A stretch of 64,000 nt of DNA, taken from Primula veris. Taxonomy: Eukaryota; Streptophyta; Magnoliopsida; Ericales; Primulaceae. Each line of letters opens with the position of its first letter. Positions within the stretch are counted from its first letter, which is position 1. Under the pieces are notes generated by a model. The model searched no databases. It was given only the letters and a program-made list of their open reading frames with translations, and was not told where the DNA came from. The stretch lies in NCBI GenBank assembly GCA_963682055.1, contig OY821750.1:31132402-31196401 (forward strand), written 5' to 3'. A program made the position numbers and the translations under genes. Of this stretch, positions 47,754 through 60,100 are shown piece after piece.

Positions 47754-49009
47754 GATGGATATATTTTATTGAAAAGTTAACGATTATAACCAAGCAGTCC
47801 ACCATGGTTACAAAATAGTATTGGTTACAAAATAGTATACACACCCACCCGTCTAAAGACATAGTAAATGAGTAATGCTTGCTCTAGAAGGCACCATTGC
47901 ATGAAAAGAGGAACATAAAAAAGTCCTTCAAAATATTCCTTTGAAAGTGGATGAAACAAGTTTAAGAAAGCATGTTTGCTTTTGCATAAGATAAAAAGCC
48001 AACACCCCAAGCCCATAACAATAGATTAAAAGTACCAACATGTCCCACTAAGGTTATAAACAAACGAATTTATCTTATGACAAAAACATGGGTGTCCCTT
48101 TGTCTCATGCTTTAATCAGTGCTTGAGTCCCAAATATGTCACACAATTAATCAAATTTGTCACATATTCAAATTGGAAAACCTCGTTTTAATTTTCTACG
48201 TATACTTCTTCAATGAATTTAGTATTTAACTTTACTCGATACAGAATAATATAATAGGTATGTTATATTCTCACTATAAAAGAAGTTCAAATTGCATACG
48301 CAAACAGTGACAAATTTTGTTTTTCTCAACGTCTTAATCGGAGACTACATCACAATATATTTCAATTTTACATACATATATTATTATTTAGCGACATATT
48401 TGTAATAGATTTGATCGTCACTACTTGAAAAGTTTTTTTAGTAGCGTCTATAGAATTATTAATTAATTTACATGCAATTTATATTAATATGACGTTCTTC
48501 TACTGTTTTTACCCCTTGTCATTTTTAGATTTCCACTTTTATAATTATAGATAAAAATCACGAAGGCAGACTTAACTTTTGACCTATTGGACTTTGGTTT
48601 GAAAAAAATTGGAAATAATAAGATACTCAACGCGTGAGAGAATATTAAACTTTAATGATTTAGATTTATAATTAAAGTGGAAGTGTTTGTAATACTTTAA
48701 TTTAGAGCAAATTTTCATTGTCTCCAAAACTAAGTGATACACGGAGTATATATTTATTGATTTATTCCATTAATTTGTAGCTCTACTCATACAACTAAAA
48801 TATTTTCCATTTTCATTGTATTTAATTAATAATTCTCGGTGTGGTTTTGTCCCAAGTCTTTATGCTATCTGTTTGTTAAGTCTTCTTTTCAGTACTATTA
48901 AATATAGGGGGAATTAACTATAGGATTTTTTTCGATTTATAATTAGAAGAAATCAAAGAGGGTATGTATGTATATTAGTATTATATTAATTGTTTGTCCT
49001 CACTGCGAG
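47754..49009. other. Gene-free stretch
   Basis: No gene recognised. A minus-strand 63-codon ORF at 47825-48016 (MGLGCWLFILCKSKHAF...) resembles nothing known and is not called. Confidence 0.45.
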
Positions 49010-49430
49010 GAAGATTAGATTTAGGGACAAATTATCTGGAGGCAATCGAAATTTGTTTCCAAATAGTAATTTTTATGGACAAAAAATAATTTCTTATAAA
49101 CAAAAATAAATTTTTTGTCCTCAAATCTAACATTTATGGACAAAAATTTGAAAAAAGTGTCTCCAAAAACAATCCGGTACCAACAATTTAAATATGTCTC
49201 AAAATCTATTTTGGGACAAAATTAAATTCTCTCTTTAACTTGGTATGAGATTATCTTTGTAGACAATTTTGTTTTAAAAAATTGTCCTTAAAAATTAGAT
49301 TTGGGGACGAAAAAATTATTTTTGTTCTTAAAAAAATATTTGTCTCTAATAAAAATACATCTAGAGACAAAATTTGATTGTTTCAAAATAATTTGTCTTA
49401 CCTTCATGAATAATTATACTATAAGAAAGC
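49010..49430. repeat. GGACAAA-rich repeat, probable non-autonomous element
   Basis: GGGACAAA, GGACAAAAA and their complements TTTGTCC/TTTGTCTC recur over about 400 bp in both orientations, with a weak overall palindromic layout (TTAGATTTAGGGACAAA near 49015; AGAGACAAAATTTG near 49360). Looks like a decayed fold-back element. Ends not fixed. Confidence 0.5.
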
Positions 49431-50442
49431 TTTGTTAAGTTAAATCGTGAGCAAAAATAAGAACTTATATATAGTTACAACCAGTGATAATTAATACTTA
49501 AAAGCTATATGTATTTGGTAAGTATAACTTGTAAGCTTTTGTGCCAAGCATTAATTATAAAAAAAGAGTAAAGGAATGGAATATTTTGACGAACTCGTAA
49601 TAATAAAAATCTAACAAAAAAAATAAAATAAATGTTTTGTAAAGGAACTTATCCCAAGAGAAGTGTCTCCAAGTTCATAACCAAGCTAAAGACTCTTTTA
49701 ACGCCGATGTCCCCGCTCTCGCGCAACTTTTTTTTATCAGTTTGAGAGAAACAAACAGACCTAACTAGTCGATATAATGATATTATGTACGTAAAAAAAA
49801 CGCAACTTTAGAAACTTCTTTCTTTCTAGGACACATCACTTTTGCTGACATTCTGCATTCATGTTTCCAATATTATTCCCCTCCCTTTTTTTCATTCAAG
49901 TTTTTCCTTCTCAACTTTTGTAAATTATAAGTTAATTAGCTGGCCAAGTTATTTAATTTTAAGAAAAAAGTCCAAGTTAAAATTTATTATTATTATTATT
50001 TTCCAGGCAGAAAGCTTTATTTAACCTTAATTATCACCCACACTACAAAAAATTATCGTACGTTCTGTTGTTAAACTGACGGCCAAAAACGGCTGTAAAG
50101 CCCAATTTTGAAAGCACGAAACTGGGACCACCAAAATTACAGGGGCATATTTTTTTATATTATATATATGAAATTATTAATATACCCCTAAGAAATTATA
50201 GCATTTTATTTTCTTACTTATATATAACTAGTCACAAAAAAAATCTAAGTTTTATTCTCAAATAAAGAAAAAAAAAACACATTATAGTCTCTGTCTCTCA
50301 CAAAACGTAACAAATGTCCTTAATTTTTTTAGGATAGCTTACCTTAGTTTTTTATGGGTCATTGGATAAAAAACAATCCAATTTAATGGTCAACAAAAAC
50401 TATGAAAAAAAGGTAAGTAAAAAAATGTTGACATGATTACAT
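49431..50442. other. Gene-free stretch
   Basis: Non-coding. CACTACAAAAAATTATCG at 50041 looks like one end of a CACTA-type MITE, and TTTACAGTAGTG near 50765 could be its partner, but the interior does not resemble the other copies. Left unassigned. Confidence 0.45.
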
Positions 50443-50611
50443 ATCCGATACTTTTTAGGTACGATTGATAAATTTGATTTTGATTTTATACGTAACGTAT
50501 TTGAAATGCATCCGATACTTTTTCGGTACGGTTGATAAATTTGATTTTGATTTTATACGTAACGTATTTGAAATGCATCTGATACTTTTTTAGTACAGTT
50601 GATAAATTTGT
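50443..50611. repeat. 67-bp tandem repeat, about 2.5 copies
   Basis: ATCCGATACTTTTT(A/C)GGTACG starts at 50443 and 50510; a partial third copy, with ATCTGATAC, starts at 50577. Exact spacing 67 bp. Each full unit ends CGTAACGTATTTGAAATGC. No coding frame. Confidence 0.9.
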
Positions 50612-51579
50612 TTTTTTTTTCTTCATATGGTGCACTATAATTTAGGGTGTGTTAACCAATAGAATATTTTAGTTTTAATTAATTTTAAATTAATTTTAGG
50701 GTAGTAGTTATTTTGGGTTCATTAATAGGTGTTGAGTTTTTAGTGGGTGACACCCATTTACCGGGTTTACAGTAGTGTTACTATAAAATATAAAATAACG
50801 TACCGTAATCGCATTGAAAACTTTTTTTTAACTATCCGTGTTACCGATGAGTGTATGTAGGCAATCCTACACGGTAATATTTCCATAATTTTTATTGAAT
50901 ATTGGATGGGATTGATTTTGATTGAATGACCCAAAAAAAACTAGGATAGTCTAACCTAAAAATGTAGGACAACAAAAATAGATCCGGTTTATTCCGGTTT
51001 ATTCATATGGGCTTATGACTCATGAGATTTTTATAATGATTTAAACAACTAAATTTGGGGGTTTTAAATTAATATTTTAATTGGATATCTTTATTCTCAA
51101 TTTTGTGTATATGATTGATTCAATAATTTATTATTTATCAGGCGTGGTTGTGCCGGATTATTTACTTAAAACATGGTGAGAAAAATAATAAATTATCAGT
51201 TCGAGTATTTTTTTTTTATATATTTTAATGGTTAAAGTAATGTTAATATTTAAGGCCCATTTTTTTTATCGACTTTGAGTCTCCAAAATACTGGAGACAG
51301 CAACGCTGACGGTAAAATACATGTCGCTAAATTTAACAATAAATCTGCTGCTATACAAACACTCATTTTATAAACATAAGTTTAGCAACAGAGAGCTTCT
51401 AATTAATGGTATCCTGACTTTTTTTAGTACCAATTATAAGACAGCTTTAAAGGGTAAAAATATTTAGATCACAGCATGATGGTATGTCATATAATACAGT
51501 ATCTACGTGTGTTTATAATCATTCTCTTGTTTGGTGATATTGTTAAAATATGAACACTTGGTTCACCTGATGTGTGCTT
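50612..51579. other. Gene-free stretch with dispersed repeat text
   Basis: GGTGTGTTAACCAATAGAAT...TTAATTTTAAATTAATTTTA near 50645-50700 recurs at the right edge of the window (63930-63980). At 51270-51425, GTCGCTAAATTTAACAA...AACAGAGAGCTTC resembles the hairpin-MITE family (40.3 and 61.2 kb). Confidence 0.5.
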
Positions 51580-51581
51580 AG

Positions 51582-51616
<35 letters not shown>

Positions 51617-51761
51617 AAATAGCGACGGGATTAGTCACGGTATTTTTTGTTACGAGCTTATTATCGACGGTTTTTGTGACGGCTTTATGACAGTTTAGTC
51701 AATTTGTAACAGATTTATGACAGTTTTTGACTCTCACTAAATCAAACATTATTTTGTAGTT
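51580..51761 (+). mobile_element. CACTA-type MITE, copy C
   Basis: Same orientation as copy A: AGCTAAAAA, a run of about 30 A, then ACTCAAATAGCGACGGGATT ... ATTATTTTGTAGTT, flanked by CTT on both sides. The interior matches copy A closely, apart from a ~20-bp gap near its end. The terminal bases have drifted from CACTA/TAGTG. Confidence 0.8.
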
Positions 51762-53400
51762 CTTATTATTTATTTATTTAATTAATTTATTTTTTGGGTC
51801 ATTTTATTGTTTAGTTCAGTAAACATGATAGGGATATATATTCATTGCATATAGACTTTTTGCCATCTAGTGACCTTTATAGAATTCTAGGTTAGGGGAA
51901 ATCTGGTTTGGAGAGAATAAACTGTTTTGATGACAGTCTCATCATAGATTATTTCGGCAGCTTGCAGTCCTTGGAAGCATATCGATCTACATTATCTCGC
52001 GTAATCGCCAATTGTATTTGTTGCACAATATCTTATTTTAACACGTGTTCGGAGAGGCAAACTAGATAACCGACTTTATGCATTGCCAATTGGGTGTGTG
52101 CGCTCATCGAACCTCACAGACTTGCACTCGTATCGTCTCATACAAAATCTAGCTGATGGCATCGGCAATATTCTGGTTTTAGATAGGTCGATGGTTTATT
52201 GTTTTGATCCACTGATTTTTTTATTTCATTTCACGCACTCTACGTATGTATTCACAAATCTCATGATTTTCATTTATTTTTTTATGTTCTGGTTCTCTAT
52301 TCCCTCTTGTTATTATACTCGCATGAATATTTAAACTGGTGGTGGTCTACGCCTCACCTCAACCCCCTCTTTCCATGATTATCTCGTGAACAAAATGCGT
52401 TAATGAAAACAAGCCGACTCAATGTGATGATATAATTCTTAGTCCGAGATTCTAGAAAGTAGATCCTTGATTTATACGTTTCAACTCGATCACGAAAAAT
52501 ATCCTTAAGGTCAATCTGATTCGTATGAGCGTAAGAAAATCATTTTTATCATGTTTGGATGAAAACTTTACCTCAAAGGTATCAACTTCACAAATATTGC
52601 TCTTTTGAACCGATCTAGTATTTCCTCCTCAAAACAACCCCAGTATCTTTCCACCGTCGATAAATTGTGTTTCTATAATATTACATAGAGTTTGATTATT
52701 AATTATGATAACAGCATGATCAGGCTAATATATTTTATGTGGATCAATGGCTCATCGATATAAATTTTTTATTTTTATTTAGGAGAGGCCAGACATAGCA
52801 GCTTGCTAATGCTACGTCATGGTAGCTTACGTATACTCGGGCATGATCTCATGCCTCGCCAGAGCATTACACTATAACCCACGCGGCCACGCCCAATGTA
52901 CTCACCTAGAAGCGAAAAATTACGTAATTATTAAGACGATTACGTGAACCTTTCAACATTTCTCTGTAAAATATTGATTTTAACAACTTTGTTTAAATGA
53001 AAAGCGTGTCATTCAAAGAGGTAAAAGACATTGTGATTTGAGGAGAGGCAAGAATGGTTAATTTATCTTGGCAATTGGCTATATTTACATATTGTACTTA
53101 TAATATAAAGGTTGCACGTTAATAATTTTTTTTAAAAGATATTTAAGTCAATCGTTTCTTCCCTTTTAAGTAAGTTTGACAGATGAATATTGCACTTAAA
53201 ATTACATGTTCTATCAGAAAAAAGGAAGAAGATAGTTTAAGAAAGCAATCATTTGTGTTTTTAACTATTTTGCATATAAGCCAATAAAACTATCTCATAT
53301 TCCAGTTAGTCTTAATTCTTAAAACACATAAAATACAAGCATATCCTAAAAGTATGTTGTTAAAATAACAACATTTGCAAAAAGAAGGGCAATAAAAAAG
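51762..53400. other. Gene-free stretch
   Basis: No gene recognised. The segment 52780-52915 is less AT-rich (CTCGGGCATGATCTCATGCC, ACCCACGCGGCCACGCCC). It was checked for a tRNA or snRNA shape, and none was recognised. The 83-codon plus ORF at 52083-52334 has no familiar motif. Confidence 0.45.
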
Positions 53401-56400
53401 GGAGTTTGTTTAGGTTTTTGGTGGAAGAATATTTCAGATGCATGCGCAAAAGAGGTGAGGAGAGTTTGAATAGTTATTAATTGAGTACAAACTAAGCATG
53501 CACAAACCCTAAAGTTAATTTTATTTTTTTTGCTCCCCCCTTGAAATCATTCCACTCACATTCTTCTCATTCTCATCCCGAGGCAAACAAACCCTACCAA
53601 TATTATCACCACATTCACATTTATTCTCTTTTAATTATCTTATATATATATATATATATAGTCATTACTCTTTGTCGATCTTTTATACCATGTCTTCCGA
53701 CCAATATTTTTCATTACTTACATGTAACAATCGCCAGGATCGAACTTTTTTTTTTCTTTTTTCTTTCCCTTCATTTATTCGATCTTCGGTATTGGAACAA
53801 TCTTGTTTAACTCAGGTGATCATAAACATTTTATTCATAGTGTTTTACAACCTCTGCATATATTTGTTTTGAGAGGGTAAGTTTGATATTCTATTTTCCA
53901 TACATTACCTAATTGTGTCAATGTAACTGTTTACGATAATTTCTCATCATATTGCACTTACCTTTGTACATAATCTTTCCAATCTTTAACGGTTTCATGC
54001 CAACTTAAAAATGAGATTTACCGTAAACGTACTTCCTGATGAATTGTTCAAAGGTGAGCAAAACAATGTGCACAAAATTGTTTTTTCACGGAGATTTTTT
54101 AAATAAGTGGCATGACGTTATCTTTATTGTTTACCCTTTACTATAGTAATCTACTTTAGCGTCAACTACGTTAAGACGATGATACACATCCATCTCAAAG
54201 TATTGTTCCAATCGAATAGAAGATTTTTTTTATCCCTGTTGTGTAAGATATACCGATTCTTGAATATATAGTGCAAATTCTTAGATTTTTTAGTTTCTTT
54301 GTTCACATCTATCAATAGGGATTGTTTGGTTGCTATTTTAAATTCCACTTATTTATTTTCCATCTATGAGGTGTAATGAAATTAGTTACTTGGCTTAATG
54401 TCTCATTTCTTTTTGATTGAAAGAACTAGACAAGGTTGATAGGGTAGCTAGTAACTGCTTGCTAGATGATTTAAGTTCTTTTTTCAGCTACAAATTAATA
54501 AACCTTTTTTTGGCTTAAAACTTGCATCCAAGCAAGCTCATAGCTGATAAAAAGGCCTTATCTTTTGCGTATAATTAGCTCTTTTGTAGACAAATTATTT
54601 AATATGCTCTTTTGCGAAAAGCTCATTAAGCTTCCTTTTTGTTTTAATTAATTCTCTTGAGTTTAATGAATTGGGAGACAAAGAAGGCGATGTTGGTGAG
54701 GTTCAATCCGAAGACGAATTTACATATCATATGGTAAAATGCGATCTCAGATTGAGCCGCGCCAATATCACTTTCATCTTCGACTTGATCACTTGATATT
54801 TCCATAATCTTTTAAGGTTTGTCTGTTATCAATATACTAGTAGTATATCTTTATGAATTTATCACTCTTTGTTGTTAAATCAGGGTTGTCAATGACCTGC
54901 ACTATCTTTTAAATATATTCATTCAATCATTATTAGAGAAAATGAACACTTGTGTGTTGGAAAATTATACTGTCTCTAGATAAGCACTAGCTAGTGTAAC
55001 TTAATGGGAACATGTTTCAACTTTTCATTATGTAAAACTGTTTTATTGCTAAACAGAGACATTAGTACATACAGTAAACATACATGTCATTTCATTTTTC
55101 TGCCACAATCTAGTGTATGTGGTCACTTCATATCTATAACTTGTCTAATTAGTATGAGTCTGTTTTCTAAATTTTATTTAGATGTTAAACATATATATAA
55201 GCATAATGCCCAGCTTCAGGAACTTCTTTAAGAATACTTGGCCTATGACTTGGCAGGAAATAAACTTATTTAAAGGACTTGACATTCTAATTGTCATGTT
55301 ATTTGCTTACAAAATCCGTTATAGATCTCCGTTTTCTAATTAAAAATACACCAATGCTGGAGTTTGTTGAGGCCAATAGCAGATTCAAAGGGGTACTGAC
55401 TTTATTTCTCAGTAAAAACTAGTTTATAAGGTAACTGTAATCTTCAAGGATCTGGCACTGCATGCAGTGGGTTGTCGACTTGTTGTATATTTCTGTAACT
55501 GTACATATCGTTGTTAATCTGCATCTTACTTCATATTCAGTTAAATTTACCGAGAATTTGTAGACACAATGCTTGTTTGGGCAGAAAGGAAGTAGTAGTT
55601 TTTGTTCAGTTTTTGCTTTGTAAAAAGGCTCATCTTAATCGCAGCGGACTTTTCATCGAAACATGTTTAATCTTAAATGAATGTTGAAAGCGCCAAGTTA
55701 TTATTTATCAGCCAAAGATGTATGCAAATTTCAGTTTCAGATGGTCAACAAAATCCAAATAAAATTTCACAAAGATTCATTTGATTCATCAGCACGGTTT
55801 TTGGTGAAGAAACTGTTGATCCATGATCACAGTGTCTATGGGAAAAAACAATTCCAAGTCTGTCTTTCCTTTTGAACAACAAACTTAAAGAACATTTTGA
55901 ACTTTAATTAAGTCAATACTAAAATATGATTCTCAATATACATAAAAGATATATCATGCAAAAAAGAAAAACACGTCTGTGAGATTTCAATTTCATGTGT
56001 ATACGGAATTTTAAACATGAACTTTTATATATTTGTAATTGTGTCTACTAGGGATGGCTATGGATAAGGAAGAACATGGTATCCTACAATGCGCAAGTCA
56101 CGGAAGGAATTAGGTGGGGGTAGTCGGGGGCGTGACCCCCATTTTGCAAAAAATTACCAAAAAAATAATTTTTTCCTATGTATTTTGATCAAAACATTCA
56201 AAATTTAGCATCCCCCATATTACGTAAAAAATACTCGTATACGGTATGAAAAAAATTTATATAGAATTTCGGCCCCCTCCAATTTAGCAATCCTGGTTCC
56301 GTCACTGGCGCAAGCCTGACGATACGCCTTCACAAAGTTATAATAATATTAAGGACTGGTTTCGGATTTGGCATAATATTCATGTTAGTTTAGAGCTGAG

Positions 56401-57182
56401 TTTAAGATAAACTAAGTTAACTATTGGCTTCGTGTGCCCGATTCATATACAATACTACTTGAAATAAAATTTACTCATTACAAAAAGAATTATTTAGTTC
56501 TTTTAATTCTGCAAATATTAAGAACTTAAACATAATCTCCGGAAGTAAGTTGGATAGATCTATCAAACTTTGATTCATAAGTAAAGTTTCTCAAACTTGA
56601 AGTCATAAACCATAAGTTCTATACATGTTTATGTTAATTATATGTTAGATAATGCATACAGTTCCAGGAACACCTTACTGATCTGATAAAAAAGGGGAAA
56701 ATAAGGGGTAATTTGTAGCCATCCCTCCTCAGAAAATTTTCTTTACGGCGGTCCACACGCTTAAACTTCATTAAGTTACTGTCTGACAAAGATTAAAAAC
56801 TATAATCTGTTTCACGACCTTTTAATCTTTTTCATACACGACTTAATAATTCCGTCAAATATTAGATTGTCACAACTAGTGAATAGTGATACATTACTCA
56901 GTTGGATGTGTATATATTATAGTGGTTTATCAGAAAATAACCACTCTCATCACTCGGAGAACAGGAAAAGGTACCAAAGAAGTTTCCAAAACGACGACAA
57001 TTAATAAGAAAATAACAGCAACATATTTGCAGGATGATCTAGTTACAATGGCGTAACAAACATCTTTGTCATATAGAAGTAACAAGCAAATCCCAAATAA
57101 AAACTTACTTTAATGCTTAGATCTATTACATATACTGATTCGACCTCTAAAATACCATAACAGGTTAAAGTAAACCCCATAT
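53401..57182. other. Unassigned region with weak gene-like traces
   Basis: Plus-strand text around 53520-53880 looks leader-like: a CATTCTTCTCATTCTCATCC tract, a TATATA run at 53641-53660, then ATG at 53690 opening MSSDQYFSLLTCNNRQDRTF. At 54661-54801 there is an open acidic stretch, EFNELGDKEGDVGEVQSEDE, ending in a stop. At 55681-55875 there is a 64-codon ORF. None could be matched or joined with confidence. A dispersed-element copy lies near 54310-54560. It could be a decayed or lineage-specific gene, or chance. Confidence 0.3.
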
Positions 57183-60100
57183 TTACTTACTATATTGCTT
57201 ACTCGCACTCATAGAAGAGTCTCTGGTATTCCTCGATGGATTATAATTTAACTGATAAACACCGTCTGTTTTTTTCTTACGCCTCCCTTGTTGAGATATA
57301 CGAGAATGGTAAGATAAAATTGCAAAATCGCTGAACTCTTGAATTGGTGTAAGAATCTTTACCACTTCATCCATAAAAGGGCGACTTTTGGGATCTCTAC
57401 TTAGACAACTGCTGGCTAATTGAGCTATTTTTTGAACCCCTTTAAGGGAATAGTTGAGCTCCAAACGAGGGTCAACTATGTGGTAAATATTTCGTTTATC
57501 AGATAAATATGGTCTAGCCCAAGTAACTAGATTTTGTTCACCGCTAGGGCGTTTCTTGTCCATTGATCTTCTACCTGTTAGTATTTCGAGAATTACAACA
57601 CCAAAGCTGTAAACATCGCTTTTCGAAGTTAAGTGCCCTGGTGAAATATAGCACCCCAAAATAGTAAGATAGCGAGATTAACAATCTTAGTTCTGAATGT
57701 AAATTTGTAATTTGTAAAGTGCTTAAGTTGATTTTAAGGGCATGCTTGGTTTCAGGTTTTAATCAAATAAGCTAGATTGTTAGAGAAAAGAGTAATGTTC
57801 ATTGAGTCCAGCCTTTTCAGGTCAGAATATTAGAAAACTGAGCTTTTAAATTGTTCACCCAAATACAGTCCAGCTTATAGAAAGAAAAATAAAATAAAAT
57901 GAACCTGTAAGCTATAACCAAACAAGGCCTCAGTCGAGATTTCAAATTTAGGCCATCCCACTACCCAAATATTGAAAAATGAAAAAGCTTGAATGAATTT
58001 TATGGATTTTGATTGCCTCTGTAAGGTATGGAAAACTGATAGACTACTTAATGACTGTTTTAACTACATGATTCACTCACTTTTTCACTAATGATTTCCA
58101 ATCTGAGTGGATAATATACTTAAAACACTTAAGATGGGATTTCAACTTCTATACGGTTTCATTTTTTACTTCCCTGAATGAGTTTTTACTCTAGAAACTT
58201 ATTTATCTCTGTGTACTCCAAAAAGTAAATCCACAACGATCTAACTTATTTATCTCTGTGTATTCCAAAAGACAAAATCCACGACATTTCACTTGTTCTG
58301 GATACGCACAAAAAGTTTTTGCAAGCCATAACGGAAAAAAGAAAGTTTAATAAAGTTTGGACGAGCTTTCCCTTTGTTACTCATATCGCGACTTGGTTTT
58401 ATCTTACAAAAGATCATGATTGCCAATATTATACACCTTTTGATAGTAACTAAAAGTACAATTATTAATTTATTCTACCTGTCATCACATATTCCGGAGC
58501 TGCATAGCCATAAGTTCCAACAACCCTAGTAGATACATGCGTGTTATCGCCCTGTGGCCCAGCTTTCGCTAGACCAAAATCTGAAAGTTTAGCATTATAT
58601 TCCTGCATCAAGACCATTCACTTTTTTTAATCGCTTAAAGCCAAGGAAAAATATGCTTCGAAAAATAAATTGTAAGCAGTTTAAATTACATACAACGTCG
58701 AGCAAGATATTGGATGTCTTGAAATCTCTATAAATAACGGGTCCAGTCCCTTCGTGTAGAAATGCTAAGCCTTTAGCTGCACCAAGTGCGATTTTGATCC
58801 TATTTGACCAGGGGAGAGGTATAGTTCCTTCAGAAAAGAATCACAATTTATATTTTAGTAAATTCAACTAAAATGTGAATGTTGAATGGACAATGGAACT
58901 TACTTCGAAAGAGATGGTTTTCCAAGCTACCACGAGTCATAAACTCGTAAACGAGCAACCTTTGATCGTCTTCAATGCAATACCCAATAAGTTTAACAAG
59001 GTTAGGATGATGAAGCTGTCCAAGAAAGTCCACCTCAGCCTATATAAACATATAAAATATAGTACTACAATTTAGCCATGAATAAAAACTTTAACCATTT
59101 CATTATTCATACCCATTGTGACCATTAATCTATGCGTTGATTACAGTAATAATCCCCTTTGTCTAATTTTGGACTTGTGACTGTTCCGTAATTTCATCTA
59201 CAACAATGTCAATCGCCAAATTTTAAGAAAGAGCAAAAATGATCTTATTTATATAAAAAAATGCAGTATACGATGAGAAACATATCAAGTGACCAAGGCG
59301 CGTTCTTTCCGGATGTAGACATTCTATGTACAACAGTCTACTAATGTATTTTGACATGTTCCTTTCATCATGTTTGTTTAAAAATGGTTTAAACAAAAAG
59401 AACAATGCTCTTGAACTTTTCTAGAATTATGAGATTTGGTTTAATGGGGTTGAAAAGAAAATTGGGTTCATCCTGCTTAAAACTTCTACTAGCATTTTTG
59501 AGAAAAAACAAGAAAAACTTTTGAGCTAATCGACCAATTGCATAAAACTTTTAAACAAGAATCTACAGCTAAGCTTAAAAGTTTCAACCAAACAAGGCAT
59601 TAATTTGTAAAATAAACGTTACTAATGGCTTGTCTGGCTGAACCTTTTAAGCAAGTAAGTTCGATTTTCCATCTAATATTTTTTAGTTTTTCCCCAGAAA
59701 AAGTCGCACAGTTCCAAATTTTAACCAAATGCAGTCCATCTTTCAAAGAATAAAAGCCAAAAAGCTGCAACCAAATAAGGCCTAAATACTAACCACCCAT
59801 TCTCTATGTCCTTGAAGCCCATCAGGTTTTAAGCTCTTGACAGCTACCGTAATTCCGGACCCAGGTTTTGCAGGTCCCGTCCCATTTTCCTCTATCCAAC
59901 CTTTAAATACGTACCCAAACCCGCCCTCCCCAAGTATGCTATCAGGTCTAAAATTCCCAGTAGCAGATTTCAGCTCTTGAAATTTGAACTGTAGTAACTG
60001 GCAAGGATTTTGGCTTTTTTGTAAAAGTTGTTCGGGTTTTTCGGTAGAGTTTTGGGGCTCGTTTGGGGCGCACATTTCACGATTACTAGCATTGAGATAT

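Noticed and set aside
50041..50776. CACTACAAAAAA ... GTAGTG pair considered as a 736-bp CACTA element
   Set aside because: Matching ends are short, there is no convincing 3-bp duplication and the interior includes an unrelated 67-bp tandem repeat.
52780..52920. GC-richer segment considered as a tRNA or small RNA gene
   Set aside because: No cloverleaf, no T-loop consensus (GGTTCRANNCC) and no snRNA promoter motif could be found.
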